Shown: positions 48,697 through 58,255 of the stretch, piece by piece | Layout of the letters: every line of letters starts with the position of its first letter | Numbering within the stretch: position 1 is the stretch's first letter | Origin: JALYLC01 sp035696365 | GTDB taxonomy: Bacteria > Actinomycetota > Thermoleophilia > Gaiellales > JALYLC01 | Assembly (NCBI GenBank): GCA_035696365.1 | Contig: DASRQS010000062.1 | Span: 62,001 to 126,000 of the forward strand | Length of the DNA stretch: 64,000 nt | Direction of reading: 5' to 3' | Notes under the pieces: model-generated | Seen by the model: only the letters and a program-made list of their open reading frames with translations | Told to the model about the DNA's origin: nothing | The model's database searches: none | Made by a program: the position numbers and the translations under genes

Positions 48697-51192
48697 ATGC
48701 GAATCCTCACGACCATTGCGCTCACGGCGCTACTGTCGCTGGCCGGCATGGCAGATGCGGCGGGTGCGGCGACCTACGACGGCCATCTCACACGCGCGCC
48801 GTATCTCACCGATCTGGTCGGCCTGCACGTGATCGTGAACTTCGCGACCGATCAGACGGGAACGGCGGCTTCGGTGAAGTACGGGACGTTCGACGGCAGC
48901 TCGTGCACCCTCGGCTCGACGCAGGCCGCGACGCGCTCGACGGTCAAGGTCGGCACAGTCAGCGAGTACCAGTGGAGGGCCTCGCTGACGCTCCCGAGCG
49001 GCGGGCAATATTGCTATCGCGCGCTGCTCGGCGCGACCGACCTGCTCGGGGCGGGCGCGTCTCCTGTTTTCACGACGCAGGCGGCCGCCGGCTCGTCCCA
49101 GCCGTTCTCGTTCGCGGTCTTCGGAGACTGGGGCCTGGTCGATGCGAACGGCAACAACCCGGATCAGCAGAATCTGCTCGGGACGCTCGCCGGCAGCGGC
49201 GTCCGCTTCGCCGTCACGACCGGCGACAACGGCTATCCCTCCGGCAGCCAGGTGAACTACGGCGACCTGCAGCAGGTCGGCGCAGCGATGGGAGCGATCT
49301 TCGGCGCCCGCTTCTGGCCCGTCCCCGGTGCCTCCGTGCCGCTCTTCACGTCATCCGGCAATCACGGTCTCAGCGGCACGGCTCACGCGGACCTGACGAA
49401 CTGGCCGCAGGACGTCGCAGTGGCGAGCTCGGGCGGTCGCTACGGCGACGATGTCTACTGCTGTGTCAACGGCACGACATCGACGCATTACGGGAGCGCG
49501 TGGTACGCCTTCAATGCAGGACCCGCTCGCTTCTATGTGCTCACATCCGCCTGGGGGGACACCAACCCCGGCACGGCCAGCGTCTACGCGAACGACTACG
49601 CGGCGCATTTCGCACCCGGCACGCCCGAATACGCCTGGCTGGTCGCCGACCTCCAGTCGCATCCGTCGGGCCTCAAGTTCGCCTTCTCGCACTATCCGTT
49701 CTACTCGGACGACAAGAGCCAGGGCTCCGACACGTTCCTCCAGGGCTCGGGCTCACTCGAGGGCCTGTTTGCGCAGTACGGCGTGAACATGGCCTTCAAC
49801 GGGCACTCGCACGTGTATGAGCGCAACCTGCCGAGCGCGCCCGGCTACCCGGTCACGTACATCTCCGGCGGCGGCGGCGCGGTGCTGGAGCCCATCGGGC
49901 CGTGCCACCCCTTCGACGCGTTCGGCCTCGGTTGGTCGCCCAGCAAGCTGAAGGGGACCAGTTGCGGGGGCGCCCCGGTGCCGACCTCCGCCTCGCAGGT
50001 CTTCCACTTCATCAAGGTGACGGTGGCGGGCACCACCGTCACGGTGGCGCCGACCGACGAGCTCGGGCGGACGTTCGACGTGACGACCTACTCGTTCGCG
50101 AACACGGTTCCGGACACGATCATCGACAACGCGCCGTCGAACCCGTCGACCTCGAGCACCGCGACGTTCAGTTTCCACTCGACCGTCGAGCCGGCCACGT
50201 TCTCCTGCACGCTCGACGGCGGGTCGCCGGCGCCGTGCACGAGCCCGGTCACCTACACCGGCCTGGCCGACGGCAATCACGCGTTCACGGTGAGCGCGAC
50301 CGCCGCCTCGGGCACCGACCCGAATGCCGCCGTCAGCACCTGGATGATCGACGCGACCGCACCGACCGTCCCGGGCTCCCTCACGGCCACGCCGCTCGGC
50401 CCGAACGGCGTCGGCCTCAGCTGGAACGCCTCGAGCGACGCCGGCGGACTGGCCGGGTATGACGTCACTCGCGACGGCGTCGTCATCGGCACCGCCGGAG
50501 CGGCCCAGACGAGCTACTCGGACGCGACGGCCGCGGCCGCCACGACCTACCAGTACGCCGTCCGCGCACGCGACGCCGCCGGTAACGCATCCCTTTACTC
50601 GTCTCCCGCAGCCGCCACGACGCCGGCCAACTTCTTCCCGTTCACGAACGGGTTCGAGGCCGGTCTCACGGGCTGGACGTCATCGGCCGGCCTGGTGGCC
50701 GAGGCGTCCACCGTGCACAGCGGCGGCTTCGCGGGCGAGGGCAACACGACGAACGGCGCCACCTACGCGAAGAAGACGGTCACGCAGGTACGCGATGGCT
50801 ACGCCCGCGTCTACTTCAACCTGCAGAGCGCGGCCAGCCAGGTCAACCTCATTCGCATGCGAGCGACCGGCAGCGTGTCCCTCGGCTACGCGTTCGTCAC
50901 GGCGACCGGCCAGCTCGGACTCCGCAACGACATCGCGGCGACGACCTCGATGAGCGCGCTCGTGGTCGGCCCGGGCTGGCACTCGCTCGAGCTGCACATG
51001 CTGGTCAACGGCACGGTCGGCGTCAGCGACGTCTGGCTGGATGGGGCGCGCGTGGCCGACATCTCGTCGGCCATGACCAACCTCGGCACGTCGCCGATCA
51101 GCGAGTTCCAGATCGGCGAGGTGCAGACGGGCCGCACCTACGACGTCGTGTTCGACGACGCGGCGTTCGGGCCTCAGCGAATCGGGCCGTAG
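48697..51192 (+). CDS. Large secreted purple-acid-phosphatase-like metallophosphoesterase
   Basis: 831 residues. Signal peptide (TIALTALLSLAGMADAAG), Fn3-like N-domain (to about 125), calcineurin-type phosphoesterase 130-400 (FAVFGDWGLVD, TGDNGYPSG, SGNHG, FSHYPFY, FNGHSHVYERNL), a chitobiase-like beta domain (430-530), a second Fn3 (550-625) and a LamG-like C-terminal domain (630-831). It should act on extracellular phosphoesters or bind the cell surface. The architecture parallels the opposite-strand fusion. ATG 48697 directly precedes the signal peptide. Confidence 0.85.
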   Translation: MRILTTIALTALLSLAGMADAAGAATYDGHLTRAPYLTDLVGLHVIVNFATDQTGTAASVKYGTFDGSSCTLGSTQAATRSTVKVGTVSEYQWRASLTLPSGGQYCYRALLGATDLLGAGASPVFTTQAAAGSSQPFSFAVFGDWGLVDANGNNPDQQNLLGTLAGSGVRFAVTTGDNGYPSGSQVNYGDLQQVGAAMGAIFGARFWPVPGASVPLFTSSGNHGLSGTAHADLTNWPQDVAVASSGGRYGDDVYCCVNGTTSTHYGSAWYAFNAGPARFYVLTSAWGDTNPGTASVYANDYAAHFAPGTPEYAWLVADLQSHPSGLKFAFSHYPFYSDDKSQGSDTFLQGSGSLEGLFAQYGVNMAFNGHSHVYERNLPSAPGYPVTYISGGGGAVLEPIGPCHPFDAFGLGWSPSKLKGTSCGGAPVPTSASQVFHFIKVTVAGTTVTVAPTDELGRTFDVTTYSFANTVPDTIIDNAPSNPSTSSTATFSFHSTVEPATFSCTLDGGSPAPCTSPVTYTGLADGNHAFTVSATAASGTDPNAAVSTWMIDATAPTVPGSLTATPLGPNGVGLSWNASSDAGGLAGYDVTRDGVVIGTAGAAQTSYSDATAAAATTYQYAVRARDAAGNASLYSSPAAATTPANFFPFTNGFEAGLTGWTSSAGLVAEASTVHSGGFAGEGNTTNGATYAKKTVTQVRDGYARVYFNLQSAASQVNLIRMRATGSVSLGYAFVTATGQLGLRNDIAATTSMSALVVGPGWHSLELHMLVNGTVGVSDVWLDGARVADISSAMTNLGTSPISEFQIGEVQTGRTYDVVFDDAAFGPQRIGP

Positions 51193-51194
51193 GG

Positions 51195-51701
51195 GTGGCG
51201 CGGAGTCGCCACCCCTATCTTCTGCGCAGGCGACGGATCCTCGTCGTCTGCGCAGCAGCTGCCCTGCTCCTCGTCGTCGTCCCGGCGTCGTCCGGAGCCA
51301 AGACGCCCAGCTTCGCCGTCTGGTGGTCGCACTTCACCGCCCGGGTGCAACGGGACGTCGTCCGCATCAACGTTGTCTGCCAGAAGCGCTACGGGGCGAG
51401 CGACGGCAAGCTCGGCGCGTGCTTCGTGAAGCACGAGCGCGTCAGCCTGCGCGCTGAGAGCGACACCTGGGAGAAGCAGGTCGCGAAGATCTCGCGCAAC
51501 CAGAGGCGCGCGTGCCGGAAAGCGATCGGCTCCTACCGGCGGGCGACGCGCACGGCCGCGACGGCCAACCTCAAGTACCTGGATTCGCATCGGCATGCTG
51601 CTCTCACCGAGATCAGCCGCGACCTCAACGGCGAACCCTTCGCATCGCTCAAGTCGCTGACGTTCCGGGCGAAGGCGCGCGCAGTCCGCATCTGCGGATA
51701 G
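51195..51701 (+). CDS. Small exported helical protein, unknown function
   Basis: 168 residues. A basic start and hydrophobic stretch (ILVVCAAAALLLVVVPASSG) form a signal peptide or anchor. The rest is Arg/Lys/Ala-rich and helical with four cysteines (positions in VVCQKRY, LGACFVK, RRACRKA, VRICG), which could form two disulfides outside the cell. No family recognised. GTG 51195 follows the phosphoesterase stop at once. Confidence 0.6.
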   Translation: MARSRHPYLLRRRRILVVCAAAALLLVVVPASSGAKTPSFAVWWSHFTARVQRDVVRINVVCQKRYGASDGKLGACFVKHERVSLRAESDTWEKQVAKISRNQRRACRKAIGSYRRATRTAATANLKYLDSHRHAALTEISRDLNGEPFASLKSLTFRAKARAVRICG

Positions 51702-51895
51702 CGGCAGTTCGAGCGGCCGCGGAGTGCGCCCGGGGTAGGCCTGCCTCACATCGGCGTCTACGGATAACCGCACTGCAGGACACAGGCGATCCGCATACCT
51801 GGGACCGGCGCGGAGCCCGATGCTGTGGTCGTTGCACACGTCGGCTCGGCAGGCGGGCCGTCGTTTCTCCCTACAGAGATTGAAGCGAGGCCCAG

Positions 51896-53293
51896 ATGGC
51901 TACCACCCATTCCTCTTCGAGTGTTGCGGTCGCGGTTCTTCGTCATGCCGTGCGCGGATCGGTGCTCGCGCCGGGAGACGACGGCTGGGACGAGGCTCGT
52001 ACCCCTTGGAACCTCGCCTTCGATCAGCAGCCCGCGTTGATCGTCGTGCCGGACGACTCCGCCGACGTGCAGGCGGTCGTGCGCTTCGCCACGGCCAACG
52101 GCCTGCGCGTCGCGCCCCAGGGCACCGGCCACGGCGTCGCCTCGCTGGGTGACCTGTCGGACGCGATCCTCGTGCGGATGCACGCCCTGTGCAATGTCGA
52201 GGTCGACGTCGAGGCGCAGCAGGTCCGCGTGGGTGCGGGTGCGATCTGGGAGGACGTCGTCCACCCGGCCGCCGAGCACGGCTTCGCCGTCCTGCACGGC
52301 TCCTCGCCGGACGTGGGCGTCGCGGGCTACACGCTCGGCGGCGGAATGGGCTGGCTCGCCCGCAAGCACGGCTTCGCCGCGAACTCCCTCACGGCCATCG
52401 AGCTCGTGACGGCCGATGGCGAGTTCCACCGCGTCGACCAGGCGCACGAGCGCGACCTCTTCTTCGCTCTGCGCGGCGGCGGCGGCAACTTCGGCATCGT
52501 CACCGCTTTCGAGTTCGAGCTATTCCCGCTCGAGACCGTCTACGCGGGCTGGATGATCTGGGACTGGGAGCGGTCCGAGGAGATCCTCACCGCCTGGCGC
52601 GATTGGACCGAGACGACGCCCGACGAGGTCACCTCGGTCGGCCGGATCCTCCAGCTGCCGCCCATCCCGGCGATCCCCGAGCCGCTGCGCGGTCGCAACA
52701 TCGTGGTCGTCGAGGTCTGCTTCATGGGTGACGAGGAGAGCGGCCGCAAGCTGATCGAGCCGCTGCTCGAGCTCGAGCCCGAGATGTCCACGATCGGCAC
52801 CATGCCGGCTGCCGGCCTGGTGCGCCTGCACAACGACCCCGAGGGCCATACGCCCGGCATCGGCGACGCCGCCATCATGGAGAGCCTGCCCGACGAGGCC
52901 ATCCAGACGCTCGTCGAGGTCGCGGGTCCCGGTTCCGGCTCGCCCTTCATCTCCGTCGAGCTCCGCCAGCTCGGCGGCGCCATCGGCCGCCCGGCACCCG
53001 GCCACGGCGCCGCCTCCCACCTCGAGGGCGAGTTCCTGCTCTTCTCGGTCGGGCTGCCCTTCACCGGCGCGATGGTCGATGCGGTCGAGAACCACCTCGA
53101 CGTGGTCGAGCAGGCCGTCGCCCCCTGGCGGGCCCGCCAGAACTACTTCAACTTCGCCGAGCGCGCGGTCGACAGCGAGAGCCTCTACGCCGGCAGCAAC
53201 CACGACCGCCTGAGGGAGATCCGCGAGCGCTTCGACCCGTCCGAGCTGTTCCGCGCGAACCAGCGCATCCAGCCCGCCGGCAGCAACTGGTAG
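51896..53293 (+). CDS. FAD-linked oxidase, berberine-bridge/6-hydroxynicotine-oxidase type
   Basis: 465 residues. PDDSADVQAVVRFA and RVAPQGTGHGVASLG (His79) form the FAD-binding PP-loop region where the flavin is often covalently linked. YTLGGGMGWLARKHG and RGGGGNFGIVTAFEFELF are standard PCMH-fold blocks, and YFNFAERAV is the BBE-type C-terminal motif. It oxidises an unidentified alcohol, amine or sugar. GAGG precedes the ATG. A terminator hairpin follows at 53303. Confidence 0.88.
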   Translation: MATTHSSSSVAVAVLRHAVRGSVLAPGDDGWDEARTPWNLAFDQQPALIVVPDDSADVQAVVRFATANGLRVAPQGTGHGVASLGDLSDAILVRMHALCNVEVDVEAQQVRVGAGAIWEDVVHPAAEHGFAVLHGSSPDVGVAGYTLGGGMGWLARKHGFAANSLTAIELVTADGEFHRVDQAHERDLFFALRGGGGNFGIVTAFEFELFPLETVYAGWMIWDWERSEEILTAWRDWTETTPDEVTSVGRILQLPPIPAIPEPLRGRNIVVVEVCFMGDEESGRKLIEPLLELEPEMSTIGTMPAAGLVRLHNDPEGHTPGIGDAAIMESLPDEAIQTLVEVAGPGSGSPFISVELRQLGGAIGRPAPGHGAASHLEGEFLLFSVGLPFTGAMVDAVENHLDVVEQAVAPWRARQNYFNFAERAVDSESLYAGSNHDRLREIRERFDPSELFRANQRIQPAGSNW

Positions 53294-53302
53294 GCAAACA
53301 AC

Positions 53303-53336
53303 ACGCCGCCGGTGCGGGTCTCCGCATCGGCGGCGT
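53303..53336 (+). terminator. Intrinsic terminator after the FAD oxidase
   Basis: ACGCCGCCGGTGCGG (53303-53317) pairs with 53322-53336 with one G-T wobble around GTCT, then TTCC. It lies ten bases after the stop codon. Confidence 0.75.
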
Positions 53337-53452
53337 TTCCTTGCGCGCGCGGCGGCCAGCCGGCACGAGCGGGACACGCGGAATCCGGGACACCGCCATC
53401 GTGCCGTCCCGCGGTGGCACTTCGACCGATCCCCCGCCCCTAGAGTGGCCGG

Positions 53453-54352
53453 ATGACTCGCCCCCTTCGCGTCGGAGTGCAATTGCCCGAGGTCGAGCGC
53501 GTCGTGCGCTGGCCGGAATACGAGGCCATGGCGCGCGCCGCCGAGGAGGTCGGGTTCGACTCGATCTGGGTGGGCGATCACCTGCTCTACCGCGAAGGCG
53601 ACGGCAGCGAGCGCGGGCCGTGGGATGTGTGGACGGTCATGGCGGCGCTCGCCGGCATCACCGAGCGCGTGACCATCGGACCGCTCGTGGCGTGTCTCGG
53701 CTTCCACCCGCCTGGCCTGATCGCACGCATGGCCGCGGGCATCGACGAGATCAGCGGCGGGCGCTTCGTGCTCGGCGTCGGCTCGGGCTGGAACGAGCCG
53801 GAGTTCCGCGCGTTCGGGCTGGCGTTCGACCACCGCGCCTCGCGCTTCCTCGAGAGCTTCGAGATCATCCGCCGCCTGCTGGCCGGCGAGCACGTGACGA
53901 GCGCGGGGCGGTTCTGGCAGGTCGAGGACGCCGTCCTGCTCCCTCCGCCGGCGCGCCGGACGCCGATCATGCTGGGCACGAGCGGGCCCCGGCAGCTCGC
54001 GGCGACGCTCCCCCACGCCGACAGCTGGAACACCTGGTGGGATGCCTACGGCAACACGGCCGAGGGCTTCGTCGCCGTCAACGGGGGCATCTCGGCCGCG
54101 GCCGAGAGCGCCGGGCGCGACCCCGCCGAGGTCGAGCGGAGCGCCTGCGTCCTGGTCTCGCTCGGCCCCTCGGCAGGCGGGCGGCCCCGCAACGACGACG
54201 CCCCGCCGCTCGCGGGCTCGACCGACCGCCTCGCCGGGGCGCTGCGCGACCTGGCCGAGGCGGGCGCGCATGAGGCGATCCTCGTGCTCGACCCGATCAC
54301 CGAGGCGACGGTGCGGCAGTGCGGCGACGTGCTCGCCGCACTCGACGCGTGA
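53453..54352 (+). CDS. LLM-class (luciferase-like, probably F420-dependent) oxidoreductase
   Basis: 299 residues of the luciferase-like monooxygenase superfamily. LRVGVQLPEVER, GFDSIWVGDHLLYR, RVTIGPLVACLGFHPPGLIA and LGVGSGWNEPEFRAFG are typical of the F420-dependent actinobacterial branch. Substrate unknown. It ends exactly against the stop of the convergent SDR gene with no gap. Confidence 0.88.
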   Translation: MTRPLRVGVQLPEVERVVRWPEYEAMARAAEEVGFDSIWVGDHLLYREGDGSERGPWDVWTVMAALAGITERVTIGPLVACLGFHPPGLIARMAAGIDEISGGRFVLGVGSGWNEPEFRAFGLAFDHRASRFLESFEIIRRLLAGEHVTSAGRFWQVEDAVLLPPPARRTPIMLGTSGPRQLAATLPHADSWNTWWDAYGNTAEGFVAVNGGISAAAESAGRDPAEVERSACVLVSLGPSAGGRPRNDDAPPLAGSTDRLAGALRDLAEAGAHEAILVLDPITEATVRQCGDVLAALDA

Positions 54353-55084
54353 CTACACCGCGGGTGGGCGGCTGATCGTCTGGCCGCCGTCGACGACGAT
54401 CACCTGGCCCGTCACGTGGCGCATGTCGATGAGAGCGAGGTAGGCAGCGGCCACATCCTCGGGCGTGCCCAGCCTGCCGAGCGGTGCGCCTTCCCGCAGG
54501 CGGTCGTACCAGTCCGGCACGTGCGCCCATTCCCGGACGTTGCGCGGCGTCGGCACGTCGCCGGGCGCGACCGCGTTGATGCGGATGCCGTCGGCCGCGA
54601 GCGGTCCGGCGAGTGAGTGGACGAGGCCGATCAGACCCGCCTTGGCGGCGGCGTATGCAGGCAGCCCGTAGCTCGCGAGCGCGTCCGTCGATGTGGTGAG
54701 CGTGATCGAGCGATCGCCGCCGGCGCGCCGCAGGTGCCCCAGGGCGGCCCGTAGTGTGATCCAGGCCGTGACGAGGTTGAGCTCGAGCGACGCCCGGAAC
54801 ACGTCGAGCGGCAGATCGGCGAGGTCGGCCCCCGTCTTCTCCTCCGGCAGCGCACCGCCCGCGATCGCGACCACGTGCCGAAGCTCGAAGCCGCGTCGCA
54901 CGGCGTCCGAGAGAGCGTCCTCGACGGCGCGCTCGTCGGCGAGGTCGAGCGCATAGGCGACGACGTCGTGCCGCTCCGAGGGGGCGCGGTCGATCGCGAC
55001 GACCCGGTCACCGCGTCCCACGAGCACGTCGACGAGAGCGCTGCCCAGGCCTCCCGCTGCACCCGTGACGAGAACATCTGTCAC
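54353..55084 (-). CDS. Short-chain dehydrogenase/reductase
   Basis: 243 residues. LVTGAAGGLGSAL is the NAD(P) loop, Ser lies in TLTTSTDALAS, and YAAAK is the catalytic Tyr-Lys pair; INAVAPGDVPTP and VTGQVIVVDGGQ complete the fold. Substrate probably a sugar-acid or alcohol of the adjacent catabolic operon. GTG 55084 overlaps the stop of a 32-residue DHDPS-like remnant by four bases, so the SDR is translated from that remnant's message. Confidence 0.88.
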   Translation of the reverse strand: MTDVLVTGAAGGLGSALVDVLVGRGDRVVAIDRAPSERHDVVAYALDLADERAVEDALSDAVRRGFELRHVVAIAGGALPEEKTGADLADLPLDVFRASLELNLVTAWITLRAALGHLRRAGGDRSITLTTSTDALASYGLPAYAAAKAGLIGLVHSLAGPLAADGIRINAVAPGDVPTPRNVREWAHVPDWYDRLREGAPLGRLGTPEDVAAAYLALIDMRHVTGQVIVVDGGQTISRPPAV

Positions 55085-55179
55085 GACACGGGAGCGAGCG
55101 CCGGCTCGTCGATCGCGCCGTCCTGTCCGCACGGCGTCACCGGCACCCCCGAGATGCCTTCGAGCAACTGCGCAAGCAT
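55081..55179 (-). pseudogene. Remnant of a DHDPS/NAL-family gene (N-terminal 32 residues)
   Basis: ATG 55179 reads MLAQLLEGISGVPVTPCGQD and nine more residues, then TGA at 55083-55081. The SGVPVTP-x5-G-x-ID pattern is the opening of dihydrodipicolinate-synthase/aldolase family proteins of about 300 residues, with Cys where Phe is normal. Most of the gene is missing, suggesting an internal deletion that kept the start and translational coupling to the SDR. It could still work as a leader ORF. Confidence 0.6.
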
Positions 55180-55214
55180 GAAACGATGGTAGCGTGCATT
55201 GTGGAGAGACTGAA

Positions 55215-55835
55215 ATGGCGTCCGGTGAACATGCGCGCGACGCGTCGCGCGTCGGAGTGGCTGAATCCGATCAATCCGATTCGCGGGCACTCCAGCGCCG
55301 GCAGCTCGGCGGCGCGATCCGCCGCCGTCGCCATGCCGCGAGCCTGACGCTCGCGACGGTGTCGGAGCGCGCCGGCATCAGCGTCTCGATGCTGAGCCAG
55401 GTCGAGCGGGGCCTCCTCGACCCCTCGCTCGACACGCTCCGCAACATCGCCGACGCGCTTGGGACCGCGCCGTTCCGGCTGCTCGCCGATGAGGGCTCGG
55501 CGGCCGTCGTGGTGCGCCGCGCGGAGCGCAGGGAGCTCCAGAGCGAGGCCGGGGTGAAGATCGAACTCCTCTCCCCCTCGCTCGGAGGTGCGTTCGAGGT
55601 GGCCGTCTGGCAGTTGCAACCGGGTTGCTCCAAGCAGGGAGACCCGCGCGTGCTCCCGGGCGAGGAGGCGAACCTCCTGCTCTCGGGCCAGGCGCTGCTC
55701 GAGATCGACGACGAGCGGATCCAGCTCGCAGCGGGCGACTGCGTCACGTTCGACCCGTGCAAGCCGCATCGCGTGAGCGCCGTCGGCAAGGAGCCGCTCG
55801 TCTGCGTGGGCGTCGTCTGCCCGCCCTCGCCCTGA
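55215..55835 (+). CDS. XRE-family regulator with C-terminal cupin sensor
   Basis: 206 residues. The XRE domain spans 28-85 (LTLATVSERAGISVSMLSQV, ERGLLDPSLDTLRNIADALG) and the cupin domain 110-200 (LPGEEANLLLSGQALLEIDD; GDCVTFDPCKPHRVS). It likely senses a metabolite of the downstream catabolic operon. ATG 55215 has GGAGAG upstream; a GTG at 55194 would add seven residues. It is divergent from the remnant/SDR pair and directly upstream of the binding-protein gene. Confidence 0.87.
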   Translation: MASGEHARDASRVGVAESDQSDSRALQRRQLGGAIRRRRHAASLTLATVSERAGISVSMLSQVERGLLDPSLDTLRNIADALGTAPFRLLADEGSAAVVVRRAERRELQSEAGVKIELLSPSLGGAFEVAVWQLQPGCSKQGDPRVLPGEEANLLLSGQALLEIDDERIQLAAGDCVTFDPCKPHRVSAVGKEPLVCVGVVCPPSP

Positions 55836-55837
55836 AC

Positions 55838-55866
55838 TTGCACTCGGCCCAAGCGGGTGCGATTAT
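55838..55866 (+). promoter_or_regulatory. Promoter candidate for the ABC catabolic operon
   Basis: TTGCAC (55838-55843), a 17-base spacer and GATTAT (55861-55866) fit a sigma-70-like promoter, 60 bases before the binding-protein ATG and just after the regulator gene. Confidence 0.5.
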
Positions 55867-55926
55867 GTGTGCTTCTCGTGCCATTTCAGTGTGAGTAAAA
55901 GCCGGCGACTTCGAGGGAGTAAGCAC

Positions 55927-57291
55927 ATGCGTCGAGAACCATCGGGCGGGTCGGCTGGGCATGGGCGCAAGTGGATCGTCGCAATCGCCGTGGTGGCACT
56001 GGCACTGGCGGCAGCAGTCTCGGTCGGCAGCGCCGGCGCGAAGAGCACCAAGGGCGCACACGCGAAGGCCACGACGAACCTGACGATGTGGTTCTGGGGC
56101 AACGACGACGCGCCGGGCGCGGACAAGTGGCTGGCGGCCGCCGTCAAGTCCTACGAGGCCAAGAACCCGAGCATCAAGATCAAGGTGGTCACCCAGGCCG
56201 TCGCGACGTTCATCGCGACGTTCCAGGCCGCGGCCGCCGCAAAGTCGGGGCCCGACATCGGCGCGCAGTGGGCGACCGGGCCCGTCCTGACGCAGGTCTG
56301 GGGCGGGGCCATCACGCCGATCTCGGATCTCGTGCCGAAGTCGGAGACGAAGAACTGGCTGAACACCGGCGAGAACACCTACGCCGGCAAGATCTGGGCG
56401 ATGCCGCTCTACCTGATCGGCATCCCCTGGATGTACAACAAGGCGCTCATGAAGCAAGCCGGGATCACGACCTACCCGGCGACCAAGTGGAGCCAGATCA
56501 TCGATTACTGCAAGACGCTGCGCGCGAAGAACATCGTGCCGTTCGCGTTCGGCAATGACACCTTCTGGACGACGCAGCTGATGACGCAGGATCTCAACAA
56601 GCTGAGCGACGTCGTGGCAGCCGACACCGGCAAGACGAGCTTCACCGACAAGAAGTACGCCAACTTCGAGAACGGCTGGAAGCAGATGGTCGACGCGAAG
56701 TGCTTCAACGACGACGTGTCGTCCGTGCCGCTCGCCAAGGGCCAGCAGGCCTTCGACGCGGGCAAGGCCGCGATGACGATCGCCACGGACGGTCAGGCCC
56801 GCACGTTCGCCAAGGACCTCGGCGGCGACAACGCGGTGACGGTGGCGAAGTGGCCGGTCTTCGGCACCGGGGCGCTCAAGAACGTCTACAACGCCACGCA
56901 GTCGACCTCGTACTTCGTGACCTCTTGGTCGAAGCACAAGAAGGAGGGGGCAGCCTTCCTCGTCTACCTGCACTCCAAGGAGCAGATCGCCGCCTGGTAC
57001 AAGGCCACTGGCACGCCGCCGGCAGACAAGCGCTTCAACGCGGCGGCGGCGATCAAGGGCGCGCTCGACAAGAAGCTCTACGCCTTCAACACCACGGGCA
57101 AGCAGATCTGGTTACAGAACTTCTTCCCGCCCCAGGTCGACCTCAACGGCAACGCGCCCGCGCAGCAGCTGCTGCTCGGAGGCCGCGGTGACGCCGCCGC
57201 CGCGGCTGCGATCCGCGAGCGCGCGGCCAAGCAGTGGCGCGCTCAGCAGGCTGCCCAGCTGAAGAACTGGTCCGCCTTCAAGCCCGTCTGA
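55927..57291 (+). CDS. ABC sugar-type extracellular solute-binding protein (family 1)
   Basis: 454 residues. A signal peptide (KWIVAIAVVALALAAAVSVG) is followed by the family 1 carbohydrate-binding pattern (LTMWFWGNDDAPGADKW; AKSGPDIGAQWATGP; GKIWAMPLYLIGIPWMYNK; AFDAGKAAMTIATDGQ). It delivers a sugar or sugar derivative to the two permeases that follow. ATG 55927 has GAGGGAG eight bases upstream. There is no clear lipobox. Confidence 0.92.
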   Translation: MRREPSGGSAGHGRKWIVAIAVVALALAAAVSVGSAGAKSTKGAHAKATTNLTMWFWGNDDAPGADKWLAAAVKSYEAKNPSIKIKVVTQAVATFIATFQAAAAAKSGPDIGAQWATGPVLTQVWGGAITPISDLVPKSETKNWLNTGENTYAGKIWAMPLYLIGIPWMYNKALMKQAGITTYPATKWSQIIDYCKTLRAKNIVPFAFGNDTFWTTQLMTQDLNKLSDVVAADTGKTSFTDKKYANFENGWKQMVDAKCFNDDVSSVPLAKGQQAFDAGKAAMTIATDGQARTFAKDLGGDNAVTVAKWPVFGTGALKNVYNATQSTSYFVTSWSKHKKEGAAFLVYLHSKEQIAAWYKATGTPPADKRFNAAAAIKGALDKKLYAFNTTGKQIWLQNFFPPQVDLNGNAPAQQLLLGGRGDAAAAAAIRERAAKQWRAQQAAQLKNWSAFKPV

Positions 57292-57297
57292 CCGCGG

Positions 57298-58230
57298 GTG
57301 CCGAACGCGCCCGTCGAGAGGTATCAAGCGCAGCTGACCGGCACGCGCCGCAGTCCGATCGAGAGACTGCGGCGCGCCGCCGGTCCGTACGTCCTGATCG
57401 CGCCGGCCGCGGGCTTCATCGGGCTGATCTTCATCTACTCGCTGATACGGCTCGCCTACGCGTCGCTGCACACCGGCGACAACGGCAACAGCGGCCCGGC
57501 GCAGCTCGATGCATACCGCTTCGTCCTCAACGACGAGATCTTCCGCACGGCCGTCAAGCACAATCTGCTGCTGCTGATCTCGGTGCCCGTGGTGCTCGTG
57601 CTGGCGCTCGCGATCGCCCTCATCCTGCACGAGGGCATCATGGGCTGGCGCGTGTACCGGACGGTCGTGTTCGTGCCGTACATCCTCGCGATCCCCGTGC
57701 TCGGCACGACGTTCATCTACCTGCTCAGCCTGGACGGCGGCATCAACACCCTGCTCGGCGACGTCGGCCTCGGTTTTCTCCGGCAGGACTGGCTCGGATC
57801 GCCCTCGTGGGTGCTGCCGTCGATCGCCGCGATCATCATCTACCACGAGCTCGGCTTCGGCGTGGTGCTCTTCCTCGCGCGTCTGCTCAGCCTGCCGGAG
57901 GAGGTCGACCAGGCGGCCCGGATCGACGGTTGTAGCTGGTGGCAGCTGCGGCGGCGCATCACGCTGCCCCAGATGACGGGCGTCATCACCGCCTTCGTCA
58001 CGCTCGAGCTGATCAACATGCTCTCGTGGGTCTTCGCCTACGTCTACTCGACGACCAAGGGCGGTCCGAATTTCGCCAGCTACGTGCTCGAGCTCTACAT
58101 CTTCGACAGCGCCTTCACGTTCCGGGCGCCGAGCTTCGCGGCCGCGGCCGCGATCCTCCTGCTCGCAGCGAGCACGGTTCTGATCACCGTGCAGGTGCGG
58201 CGCACGTCGATCGAGGTGAACCCTGAGTAA
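57298..58230 (+). CDS. ABC sugar permease, MalF/UgpA type
   Basis: 310 residues, six membrane helices, with the EAA loop EEVDQAARIDGCSWWQLRRR that docks the ATPase. It begins with GTG six bases after the binding-protein stop. It pairs with the next permease to form the channel for the imported sugar. Confidence 0.92.
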   Translation: MPNAPVERYQAQLTGTRRSPIERLRRAAGPYVLIAPAAGFIGLIFIYSLIRLAYASLHTGDNGNSGPAQLDAYRFVLNDEIFRTAVKHNLLLLISVPVVLVLALAIALILHEGIMGWRVYRTVVFVPYILAIPVLGTTFIYLLSLDGGINTLLGDVGLGFLRQDWLGSPSWVLPSIAAIIIYHELGFGVVLFLARLLSLPEEVDQAARIDGCSWWQLRRRITLPQMTGVITAFVTLELINMLSWVFAYVYSTTKGGPNFASYVLELYIFDSAFTFRAPSFAAAAAILLLAASTVLITVQVRRTSIEVNPE

Positions 58231-58255
58231 GCGCGTCGGATCCAACGCGGCGGTC

